64,000 bases of DNA, taken from Pinus tabuliformis. Its lineage: Eukaryota > Streptophyta > Pinopsida > Pinales > Pinaceae. The notes under the pieces were generated by a model. The model made no database searches. It was not told the DNA's origin and saw only the letters and a program-made list of their open reading frames with translations. Made by a program: the position numbers and the translations under genes. Below, one piece after another: positions 54,592 to 64,000 of the stretch. How positions within the stretch are numbered: the first letter of the stretch is position 1; each line of letters starts with the position of its first letter. Location of the stretch: positions 476,405,655 to 476,469,654 of the forward strand of contig CM062808.1 of NCBI GenBank assembly GCA_031772625.1, written 5' to 3'.

Positions 54592-55681
54592 AGTTCCTCG
54601 CAAGGTTTGGACCAAACTGGATAGATTGTTTGGCAAGAAAGATGAGTTGAGAGGATGTTAGCAGGAGATTAATATGATTTATATATATCCCAACCATTTT
54701 GATTCCTTGTAGGAATTCTTATAAGGATTCAAGAATCTTAAGACATAGGTAAAATCTTGTGGGATAAATATGAAGGAGGAACAATGTATCATTTCTATAC
54801 TTTTTAATCTAGGTCCTTAATTTGTTGTTTCTGTCTCTTCTTTCCATACTTCTAAACTCTTCATGGGTAAAAAATGGATTATTCCATGTTTAGATGATTT
54901 TATTGAATCCTTGATAAATGAGTAGTCTAATATTATATACATTGGGGCTCTTAATCATTCCAAACCCTATGTGTTTACATTGAAGGATGATAACAAGAAA
55001 GAGAAGTAGAAAACAAGGGATTTTGATCACATACATGGAGAAAGATTCTAATCCAATAAGGAGAGTACGATCCCCAAGGGAGGAAAATCTAAGAAGGAGA
55101 GAACAAAACGATTTCATTTGCAAAGTTCCTGTATGGTGAAGAAAAATGATCTTATGGCCAAATTATTTCAACAACATAATCTAGAGGGCCACGTCGTGGA
55201 CAATGTCAAGAAGAAGACTAGAGACAAACCACCAAAGTATCAAGTTATGAGTCATTTTTTAATGTTATTACTTCATCATCTAATAGAAATATTTTGGACT
55301 CAAGTTTCTCTAATCATTGGACAGATCAAATTATTATGATTTGGTAACTTGCACTAGTCCTACTACAACAACTTCTTTGACACCTCTTTCTGAAAGATAT
55401 CTTTAAGATGATTTTTCATACTCTTCATACTAGAATGTTTATCATACTTTAGTATTTGATTTATAATTCCTTAAGAAACACATTGCATTTCTATATAACA
55501 AGCTACAAAGGGCACATCATACTTTACAGATAATCGATGAGCTAGTGGGAGAAACTACCAAGTCACAGAGAACTTGTTCTTAGTTTTTTAGTACTCCACA
55601 AAATCTCACTATTATTGTTAGCAAATACAGGTTCAACCAACAGAAAAAGGATTTTGATATCATGGTATAGGGTGGATACAA
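54592..55681 (+). pseudogene. F1: fragment of another Ty1/copia gag-protease gene
   Basis: It begins right at the D1 LTR end with KVWTKLDRLFGKKDELRG, the middle of a UBN2-type gag. NMIYIYPNHFDSL and SFHTSKLFMGKKWIIPCLDDFIESL follow. A Cys-poor zinc-knuckle region (SSCMVKKNDLMAKLFQQHNL) comes next, and then a protease remnant. It is a different family from D. No matching upstream gag part was found left of D1 or D2. It is broken. The same fragment follows D2. Confidence 0.75.
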
Positions 55682-56522
55682 GGGAATATTTATGTTGGGG
55701 TTGATCAACAACACCATCCCTTATCACAATAATTACATATTTAACATTGTGTGCATGGTATTTTTAGCCATGATATTCTTCCCGCTGGGTTTTCCCTCTT
55801 TACCTCACCTTTTTCATATTGTGTCTTGCATAAGTTGCTTCATGAGTACCTAACATGGCTACAAATTAGTGGGACTCATTGAATGTATTATATAGATTTT
55901 GTACATGAGTACCAAACATGGCTAAAAATTATTGGGACTCATTCACTAACATACTACGTGATTATTCTTCGAGTGGGTGTTGAGGTACTTTACACTGAGG
56001 AGTTCATCAAGACCTCACTTCAGCAATAATTTAATCATATTCCATACATCACTAGGGGCACATATGACCACTTTTCATTCATTACTAGACCTTTCTTTCC
56101 ATTTAGTATCTTCATCTATTTTAGTCATTCTCTATTTTTATTAAGTCTATTGTTAGTAATGGGTGACACTTAGGATGACATATGGCAGTGACTGGCTAGT
56201 GACATGGTGATTTCCTCTACATTATTTCATACATATGGTCATTAATACAAATTACCTGTCTTATTTAAGGAGACTACTTTATCCACAACATAATTCACTC
56301 ACCTACCAACCTTATCCTTTAACTTTCAATTTTATTTTTGGAGGTTTCTAGCTAATCTAAGTTAGGAGTTGCGTGACAGAGTTTACACTTCAATTCCAAG
56401 TAATAATTTTCTCTTGTAACTTTCAGCTAATCCTATCATTAGATATTTGTATAAGTTAGGGTCTACCACTTCATTTTTGACTTGCTAAATATTCTAGGAT
56501 AGCTAACTAGTTAACTGAGTGT
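55682..56522. other. Spacer between F1 and D2
   Basis: No coding signal. Two imperfect units of about 41 bases lie at 55841-55880 and 55903-55943 (core CATGAGTACC-AACATGGCTA). The part near 56260-56400 has an LTR-like look (TTATTTAAGGAG, TCTCTTGTAAC) without a partner. The D-F duplication junction should lie here. Confidence 0.45.
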
Positions 56523-57386
56523 TGTTAGAAATGTAGAAAGAAAGACTAAATTTGACTTGTGCCTTAGTCAAATTTAGTAATTTGATTTTCCACATCTGCG
56601 AAATAACTTGGATTGCGGTTAACTTGTGTGACATAATTTTTTCTACAAATTCACTCAGTAAATTAGAGATAGAGGTTATAAGTAGAGTTGTGCATTAAGT
56701 GATTGCTAAAATTTAGCAATCGAGTTTAGTTATTTTTTAGTTTGACTAATTTAACTGCGCTCAAGTACCTAGTTGACTCACTTGAAGGTCAGTTGAGTAG
56801 TAGAACTCTTATTAACTTAGTGATCTCTAAGTTAAACTAGACAATCACCTAAAAATAACCCAGACATGCATGGAATCTGAATTACCTAGATGGAGTGGAG
56901 GAAAAGGAACATTGTAATTATTAATTATATAATAGTTGAGTGTACAAGCTTGGCAGTTAAGCAAGTGAATAATTCCTTGGGAATTTGCAAGAAAATAGGA
57001 CAAAATTCCTATCTTTTAGGACCTAATTTCCTCTAGAATTGCCTAAGGAAATAGGAGCAAGTTGCAACCTTGAATTTGCTAAGTGTTGGCCAGAGCAGGG
57101 CAGTCAACAAGACAACAGGTTTATAGTGCAGGTTATGCTTCAGGATCGAAGAAAGACATTGTAATAGTTTCTCATTCTCATCTGATTAATGAAAAGTAGC
57201 GGAGGGATATTTCTCAGTTGGGTTTCCCTATAAATCATTGTGTTCTTGTGGAATTTTAATGGTTGCATGTCATTGCATGTGTTTCTAAATTGTGATTTCC
57301 ATTTTGCAGAACAGTATAGGAAATTTGAAATCTCTTGTTTTCAGTTCGAATACATCAGTAGTAGAAAATTTCTATTAATTTCTACA
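56523..57386 (+). repeat. D2 5' LTR
   Basis: This 864-base LTR runs from TGTTAGAAATG to TTTCTACA. It is followed by TGATATCAAAGTAGAAATC (57387-57405), a primer-site remnant that corresponds to the D1 site. Confidence 0.9.
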
Positions 57387-57490
57387 TGATATCAAAGTAG
57401 AAATCACAGTAGAAACTAGTCAATAGATCTTCTCCTTTAGAGAGTTAAATTTGCAAATTCAGTGAAGCAATTTTTCTTTCATGCGAGAAA

Positions 57491-58430
57491 ATGTCTTTCA
57501 ATGGATTGAGATTGGAGTATTCCCTTGAGGGAACCTCAAATTTCATAGCCTAGAAGGATAGGATGGAAGTAGTGCTCGATGATAATGGTGTGTTGGAGTA
57601 CACCAAAACTGACATTCCAAAGCCAACAATATCAGATGCACAACAATTAGCCCAGTGGAAAAAGGATACCACAAAAGCTAGGAGGACCATCCTGGAGGGT
57701 GTGAGAGACCACATAGTCTTGAATTTATATGGAAAGGAGACTCCCTTTTCTATGTGGAAGACACTCACCAAGCTATTCAAAAATGGTAGTGATTCCAAGA
57801 AATTGGCATTGAGGGACAAGCTCAGAAACATCTGCATGCATAAAGGAGAAACCATTCGAGATTACCTCTCTTGATTCATTCAGTGTCGAGATGATCACGG
57901 AGAGTTGGAGAAAACATTCCCTCTTCATAACTAGTGAACCTAGCTCTCCTAGGCCTTCCAAAATCCTTGCACAACTACCAAGACTTTGTAAAGGGAAGGG
58001 AAAAAAATCCAAATTGGGAGAGACTATAGTCTGATCTAGTGCATGAAGGAATTTAGCGAAACACCAGAGACAGAGTAACATCCAAATCTGAGGAGGAAGA
58101 TAATTTTTCCTCAGTTGGGAAGGGAAAGAAGGGTAAGGAAAAGAAGGCCCAAAAAAATCCAGGGACCATCCAGAATAATGGCAAGAAGAAGGACTTGAGC
58201 AAGGATAAAAAATTTCACTACCATGAATTTGGGCACTATGAAAAAACGCCTCTACACAATAATTCTAACAAGAAGCCTTCAAGAGGAGTAGGAGGTGAAG
58301 CACTTGCCTCAAAATTTGAATTAGACTTCACCCTAATTGCATGCATGGAAAGCACGGTAGTGGGGAGTGTGTGGTATCTATATTCAGGTGCCTCATTCCA
58401 TATGACAGGATGCAAATAATTCTTTAGTAG
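57491..58430 (+). pseudogene. D2 gag and protease
   Basis: Gag begins MSFNGLRLEYSLEG (57491). The capsid domain carries KPTISDAQQLAQWKKDTTKA, TILEGVRDHIVLNLYGKETP and KKLALRDKLRNICMHKGET. A zinc-knuckle remnant YHEFGHYEKTP is near 58210-58250 and the protease-like SGASFHMTGCK is near 58380-58418. It is better preserved than in D1 but broken. Confidence 0.8.
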
Positions 58431-59660
58431 CCTAGAGGAGAAGGATCTCCATATGCACGTAGAACTTGGTAATGATCAATGGTACAGTACCCAAGGAATT
58501 GGAACTTTAACCTTTAAGAGAGATTCAAACTCCCATATTCATCTGAAAGATGTCTTGTATGTACTTGGGTTGAAGAAGAACTTGATCTTTATAGTTGTAT
58601 TGGAGCATCGTGGCTATGACGTTGTTTTTAGTAAGGGGAAATCATTTTTGAGACATGTAGCTACTAGGAAGATTAAACATATTATATTTCGACTGAATAA
58701 TCTTTTAAAATTTCAGGTGGAAGCTTGTGTTGCGCTGAGTAGCAAGGAAAGAGATGTGAAGATTGGAGATATTGGAGAACTCTGGCACAGACGCATGGGA
58801 CGCTTACACCATGGGGCCTTGAAGATCATGCAGCAGATTACCACCAGTCACCCAAAATGCACCCTTGACCATCATATTGTCTGAAAGGGATTCACATTGG
58901 GAAAATATGTCAAATCCACCTTCCAGGGCCAAGATAGCATAACTAGAGCAATCTTGGAGCGAGTCCACTATGATGTATGTGGACCATTTTATACCACCTC
59001 TAAAGCAAAACATAAGTATTATGTAATTTTTGTTGATGAATTTCCAAATAAATGTTGGATCTTCCTCATGAGGACTAAGGATGAAGTTTTCTCAAAATTT
59101 GGTGAATTCAAAGCATTGGTTGAAAAGGAGACTAGTTAGAAATTGAAAGCCCTGAGAAGTGATAATGGAGGAGAATATGTTTCTAGCACCTTCAAGGAAT
59201 TTTGTGCCCAAGAGGGCATTAAAAGGGAACTGATAACTCCCCGTAACCCACAAAAAAATCAGGTGGTTGCAAGGAAGAACATAAGTATAGTGGGAGCACC
59301 AAGAGCCATGTTGAATGATTAGAGGTTTCCATTACATCTATGGGCAGAAGAATGCAATGCTGCAATTTATTTGCAGAACAGGAGCCCTCATAGAATACTT
59401 GGCATGATGACACCTGAAGAAGATTTCTCTAGGAGGAAGCCAGATGTATCTCATTTCAGGATTTTTGGAGCGACTTTGTATTGCCAAGTCTCCAATGATA
59501 ACAGGAAGAACATTGAGCCTACAGTTGAGATGGGAGACTTTGTAGGATACATAGAGACACCACATAACTATAGGGTGTATTTTCCCTCACTCAGGGTAAC
59601 AATAGTAAGGAGAGATGTCGAATTTGATGAGGAGAAGGCTATAAGATTTTCTCTAGAGTG
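58431..59660 (+). pseudogene. D2 integrase region
   Basis: LKDVLYVLGLKKNLIFIVVL (protease C-terminal part) leads to ELWHRRMGRLHHGALKIMQQ (GAG-pre-integrase, about 58775-58840). Integrase motifs VHYDVCGPFYTTSKAKHKYY, FVDEFPNKCWIFLMRTKDE and the trailing FRIFGATLYCQVS with GYIETPHNYRVYFPSL run to about 59660. It is broken. Confidence 0.8.
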
Positions 59661-59772
59661 ACAATTGAGTATCCCACTGAAGGAGTAGTTGTTAGTTCCA
59701 AAGGAGGAGCCTCAGACAAAGCTTTAGGATGTTGTGGAATAGCCACATGCAGAGGAGTAGACAGGCGGCAAA

Positions 59773-61486
59773 GTGGAGGCACCGACTCAACCAAAATCTT
59801 GCAGCGAGGGGAGGAAGAGAACTAGAGGAGCTGACAAATTGGTGAAGGATGCACATGAGCATGTGGGAGCTCTTTCATCTCAGTGTAGGAAGAGGAGGTC
59901 ACCAGACAGATACACTAGGTATATGGCTCTCATGACAGAATTCATTGAGACAAAACTTTCTTCATTTGAGGAAGCAATTTCTCAACCAGTGTGGGTTGAT
60001 GCCATGATGGAGGAGTATGACTCCATCATGAAGAACAATGTATGGGAGGTGGTGCCAAGACTAGAGAACAAGTCAGTAGTTAGTTCCACATGGACCTAAA
60101 AATGAAGCATGCAACTGATGGGAGCATCGAGAAGTACAAGGCCATATTTATGAACAAAGGCTTCTCTCAGGTATAGGGAGTGGACTATGAGGAAACATTT
60201 TCCCCGGTGGCAACATATTCCTCCATCTAAACGATTCTAGCATTATTGCGCAGATGGGGTGGAAGATACATCAGATGGATGTGAAGACCGCCTTTCTCAA
60301 TGGTGTTGTTGAGGAAGAAATTTACATGGAGAATCCAAAGGATTTTAGACATATGATAGGGATACACACATATCTAGACTTAGGATAGGCTTGTATGGTC
60401 TCAAACAGGTGCCCTAATCATGGTACACTCGGATTGACACATATCTCAGTGGATTGGGCTTCGCCAAAAGTGAAGCAGATGCCAATCTCTATCATATTGT
60501 GGTAGATGGAAATTTGCTTGTCATGGTTTTGTATGTTAATGACTTGATACTTAGAGGAGATGAGCAATTGATCCTCTCTTCCAAGGAGGAATTTGAAAGA
60601 TAATTGGAGATGAAAGACATGGGCTTCATGCATTACTTCCTTGGGCTAGAAGTATGGCAGGGTGATGGTGAGTTTTTTGTGAGTCAGGGGAAGTATGCCT
60701 CTGATATACTTCAATTATTTCACATGAATAACTGCAAGCCTATGGAAACACCTCTAGCTACAAACTCGAGGGAGTTCTTCTTCAGCAGAGGAAATAGATG
60801 CCACCATCTACAGACATCTTGTGGGATCCTTGATGTATCTGGTAAACACAAGGCCCGACATATGTTATACAATTAATCAGTTGAGTCAAGCCATGGTGAA
60901 TCCTACCAATTTATATTGGAAGGTAGCAAAACATGCAATGAGGCACTGCATAGGCTCAATCGAGTATGGATTATGCTACAGAAGGTCAGAGGCAGTGAAG
61001 CTCCAAGGTTTCTTTTATGCAGATTCGTTAGGGAGTTCATTAGGCAAGAAAATTACTTCAAGTGCTATCTTCAGTGTTGGGTCTGTAGTTATTTCTAGGT
61101 ATAGTAGGAAACAAAGGTTTGTGGCACTCACCTCAGCAAAGGTTGAATACATGGATGAAATTCAAGCAACATGTGAGGCCATATGGATAAGGAAAATACT
61201 TGTGGGTCTTTTCAGTCAGGAGATGCATTCGATAGTGATTCATTGTGATCAGAAGAGTTTTATCAAACTTTCTGAGAATCTAATATTTCATGACAAGTCC
61301 AAGAACATTGATATCAAGTACCATCACGTGCAGGATTGAGTGCAAAGGAGAATTATGATGCTATAGTGCATTCCAACTATAGAGCATGATGTAGATATCT
61401 TGACAAAGGCATTTTCAAGAGGCAAATTTTAATTCCATAGGTGCAGGATAGGGGTAGTGCAAAATCCCTTTCTTGATAAGTGGAAG
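59773..61486 (+). pseudogene. D2 reverse transcriptase and RNase H
   Basis: An acidic/basic linker and PVWVDAMMEEYDSIMKNNVWE (about 59990-60050) open the polymerase. The catalytic region near 60520-60560 is altered, and DMGFMHYFLGLEVWQGDGEF follows near 60615. RNase H remnants include YLVNTRPDICYTINQLSQAM, GSIEYGLCYRRSEAVKLQGF, SAKVEYMDEIQATCEAIWIR and FHDKSKNIDIKYHHVQD. It is broken. Confidence 0.8.
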
Positions 61487-62352
61487 TGTTAAAAATTTAG
61501 AAAGAAAGGCTAAATTTGACTTGTGCCTTAGTCAAATTTAGTAATTCGATTTCCCACATCAACAAGATGACTTGGATTGCAGATAACTTGTGTGACATGG
61601 CTTTTGTGTACTAGTTCACTTAATAAATTTGAGTTAGAGGCTATAGGTATAGTAGTGCATGAAGTGATTGCTAAAATTTAGCAATCTATTTCAGTTATTT
61701 TGAGTTTGACTCAATTAATTGAGCTCGAGTACTCAGTTGAGTCAGTTGAAGGTCAACTCAGTAGTAAAATTGTTGTTGACTCAAGGATCTCTCAATTAAA
61801 CAAGTCAATCAACTAAAAATAGCCCAAACATGCATGAAAATTCGAATTGCCTAGATGGAGTGGAGGAAAAGGCACATTGCAATTTTCAATTGTATACTAG
61901 TTGAGTGTGCAGACTTGGTAGTTAAGAAAGTGAATCATTCCTTGGGAATTGTTCAAGAAAATAGGAGAAAATTACTATCTTTTAGGAGCTAATTTCATCG
62001 AGGATTGCGAAAGGAAATAAGAGCAAGTTGGGGTCTTGAATTGGATAAGTGTTTACCAGAGAAGTACAGTTAGCAAGAGAAAAGGTTTACAGTGAGGGTT
62101 TTGCTTCAGGATCAAAGCAAGACATCGTAATAGTTTCTCACTGTCATATGATTAATGAAAATAAGTGAAGGCGTTTTCCCCAGTTGGGTTCCCCTGTAAA
62201 TCATTGTGTTCTTGTGGTGTTTTAATGGTTGCATGTCATTACATGTGTTTCTAAATTATGATTTCCATTTCATGAAATAGTAGAGGAAATTTGTAATCTC
62301 TTGTTTTCAATTTGAATACATCAGTAGTAGCAAATTTTTATTAATTTCTACA
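61487..62352 (+). repeat. D2 3' LTR
   Basis: This 866-base LTR starts at TGTTAAAAATT and ends at TTTCTACA. It groups with the D1 3' LTR by shared markers. Confidence 0.88.
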
Positions 62353-63472
62353 AGTTCCTAGCAAGGTTGTAAAATTCCTCGCAAGCTTTGGACCAAATTG
62401 GACAAATTGTTTGGCCAGAAAGATGAGCTGAGAGGATATCAACAAGAGATTGATATGATTTATATAGATCCCAACCATTTTGATTCCCTATAGGAATTCT
62501 TCTAAGGATTCAAGAATATTAAGACATAGGTAAAATCTTGTGGAATTAATATGAAGGAGGAACAACTTATCCTTTCTATACTTTTTAATCTTGGTCCTTA
62601 ATTTGTTGTTTCTGTCTCTTCTTTCCATACTTCTAAAATCTCCATGGGTAAAAAATGGAATATTCCATGTTTAGGTTATTTTATTGACTCGTTGATAACT
62701 GAGCAGTCTAATATTATATACATTGGGGCTCTTAAGCATTCCAAACCCTAGGCGTTTACAATGAAGGACGATAACAAGAAAGAGAAGTAGAAAACAAGGG
62801 ATCTTGAACAGATACATGGAGAAAGAATCTAATCGAGTAAGGAGAGTATGATCCCCAAGGGAAGAAAATCTAAGAAGGAGAGAACAAAGTGCAACTATTA
62901 AAATACATGATTTCGTTTGTAGAGTTCTTGTATGGTGAAGAAAAATTATCTTATGGCCAAAGTATTTCAACAGCATAAGCTAGATGACCTCATCCTAGAC
63001 AATGTCAAGAAGAAGACTAGAGACAGGCCACCAAAGTATCAAGGTATGGGTCATTTTTTAACTTTTATTACTTCATCATCTAATAGAAATATTTTAGACT
63101 CAAGTTTCTCTAATCATTGGACACATCAAATTATTCTGATTTGGTACCTTGCACTAGCCCTACTACAACAAATTACACCTCTTTCTAAGAGAGATATTCA
63201 AGATAATTTTTCATACTCTTCATACTAGAATGTTTATCATATTTAGTATTTAATTTAGAATTCCCTAAGAAACACATTTCATTTCTATATCACAAGATAC
63301 AAAGGGCACATTATATTTACAAATAGTTGATGAGCTAGTGGGAGAAATTGCCAAGTCACGAAGAACTAGTTCTTAGTTTTTTGGTACTCCAAAAAATATC
63401 ATTATTATTGTTAGAAAGTACATGTTCAACCAACAGAAAAAGGATTCGTATATCATGGTATAGGGTGGATAC
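62353..63472 (+). pseudogene. F2: second copy of the copia gag-protease fragment
   Basis: Homologous to 54592-55681, starting at the same point relative to the D 3' LTR apart from a short duplicated TTCCTMGCAAG stretch. It keeps LDKLFGQKDELRG-like gag sequence, SSCMVKKNYLMAKVFQQHKL and a protease-like NRNILDSSFSNH. Similarity to F1 ends near TAGGGTGGATAC. It is broken. Confidence 0.75.
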
Positions 63473-64000
63473 TATTAGTGTCAGTATATTCACACTGCCA
63501 TCAGTGATCAAAAATTACTCTTTTGCATTTCATACTAGGAGTCCCATTCTAATGAGTTTCATTCCATTAGGTCATGGATCAACTAATGGTAGAGTTCATT
63601 TCAGTTTTTTCCCTCATGACATATATCTGTTCACCTCCTTTCATACTTTTCAGTCCATGATTCATGTATATTTTCAGTTCATTTCATCAATTTGGTCATA
63701 GGTCTTAGGGTTTCAGTCTCATTAGGTATTAGGGTTTTACCATGGTCAAATTTTCAGTAACTATTGATTAATAATGGTCAGCAGACACATGAGGATGACA
63801 ATAATCATCAAAAAAAAATTAATCTCTTAATTTGTAAGCTTAATAAATTTTTCACCTCAAAACCAGTTTTGAGGTGAAAACAGAGCATTGGTATATTGTT
63901 TGTAAATTTCATGTTATTTCATTATTTCTCATATGTAATTAATAGTTTCATGCTACTCCTGGTCACTTGCTGATATTTCCAAGTACATGCCACTACAAAA
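63473..64000. other. Sequence after F2 to window end
   Basis: No coding signal that I trust. The stretch is AT-rich and pyrimidine-rich near 63580-63680, and contains a perfect 15-base inverted repeat at 63849-63880. The downstream limit is outside the window. Confidence 0.4.
63849..63880. repeat. Perfect inverted repeat with 2-base loop
   Basis: The left arm TTTTCACCTCAAAAC (63849-63863) pairs with GTTTTGAGGTGAAAA (63866-63880) across CA. It would form a tight hairpin. It is not followed by a T-run, so a bacterial-type terminator does not apply. Confidence 0.9.

Larger units (their letters stand above)
56523..62352 (+). mobile_element. Element D2: old Ty1/copia retrotransposon
   Basis: D2 is a 5.8-kb element with both LTRs, a primer-site remnant, gag, protease, integrase, reverse transcriptase and RNase H in copia order. 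The LTRs differ by roughly 14 percent over the first 250 bases, the highest in the window. It is broken, with many interruptions. The pentamers at its ends (AGTGT and AGTTC) agree only in part. Confidence 0.88.

Noticed and set aside
63849-63880. Intrinsic terminator
   Set aside because: It is a hairpin without a following T-run, in plant nuclear DNA where this mechanism is not used by the main polymerase.
1-64000. Host protein-coding gene, tRNA or rRNA gene
   Set aside because: All convincing protein motifs belong to LTR elements, and TGGTATCAGAGC-type matches are primer sites at LTR edges, not tRNA genes.

Overview
The window is plant nuclear DNA that consists almost entirely of LTR retrotransposons nested inside one another. 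I found no host gene, rRNA, tRNA or CRISPR array. Plant origin is shown by Sirevirus-type and Tork/Tnt1-type Ty1/copia elements, by a Ty3/gypsy element with the Tat-type second RNase H, and by primer sites matching plant initiator-Met tRNA. The density and age of the layers suggest a very large genome, possibly a conifer or other gymnosperm (inference).

Left block, 1-35099. The host layer is element A, a plus-strand Ty3/gypsy element. Its protease, archaeal-type RNase H, reverse transcriptase, RNase H and integrase lie at about 25180-29417. On both sides lie direct repeats of at least 3.8 kb (1-3556 plus 24875-25175, and 31273-35099), each carrying a long reading frame with a coiled-coil tail. 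Either these are giant coding LTRs, or A is part of a tandem pair. A Tork-like copia element C (3557-24874, target duplication TGAAT) sits in the left repeat. Two Sireviruses of one family, both antisense to C, sit inside C: B1 (3796-12582, duplication GCTTC) in its 5' LTR and B2 (14176-21744, duplication ACCAT) in its coding region. B2 is very young, with LTRs differing at about 6 of 1201 bases.

Middle, 35100-37688, is AT-rich sequence without a recognisable gene; it holds a possible LTR edge and degenerate repeats.

Right block, 37689-64000. Two related, badly decayed copia elements, D1 (37689-54591) and D2 (56523-62352), are each followed by the same fragment F of another copia gag-protease gene. 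Their LTRs resemble each other by position (5' with 5', 3' with 3') more than within an element, so D plus F was probably duplicated in tandem after insertion. A minus-strand Athila/Tat-like gypsy element E (40473-51940), with an extra reading-frame region between integrase and 3' LTR, is inserted in D1.

The points most worth a second look are the repeat-borne reading frame of A and its faint likeness to the extra region of E, the RNase H placed before the reverse transcriptase in A, the conserved hairpins at the Sirevirus priming sites, the D-F duplication, and the mismatch between nesting order and LTR divergence for A and C.
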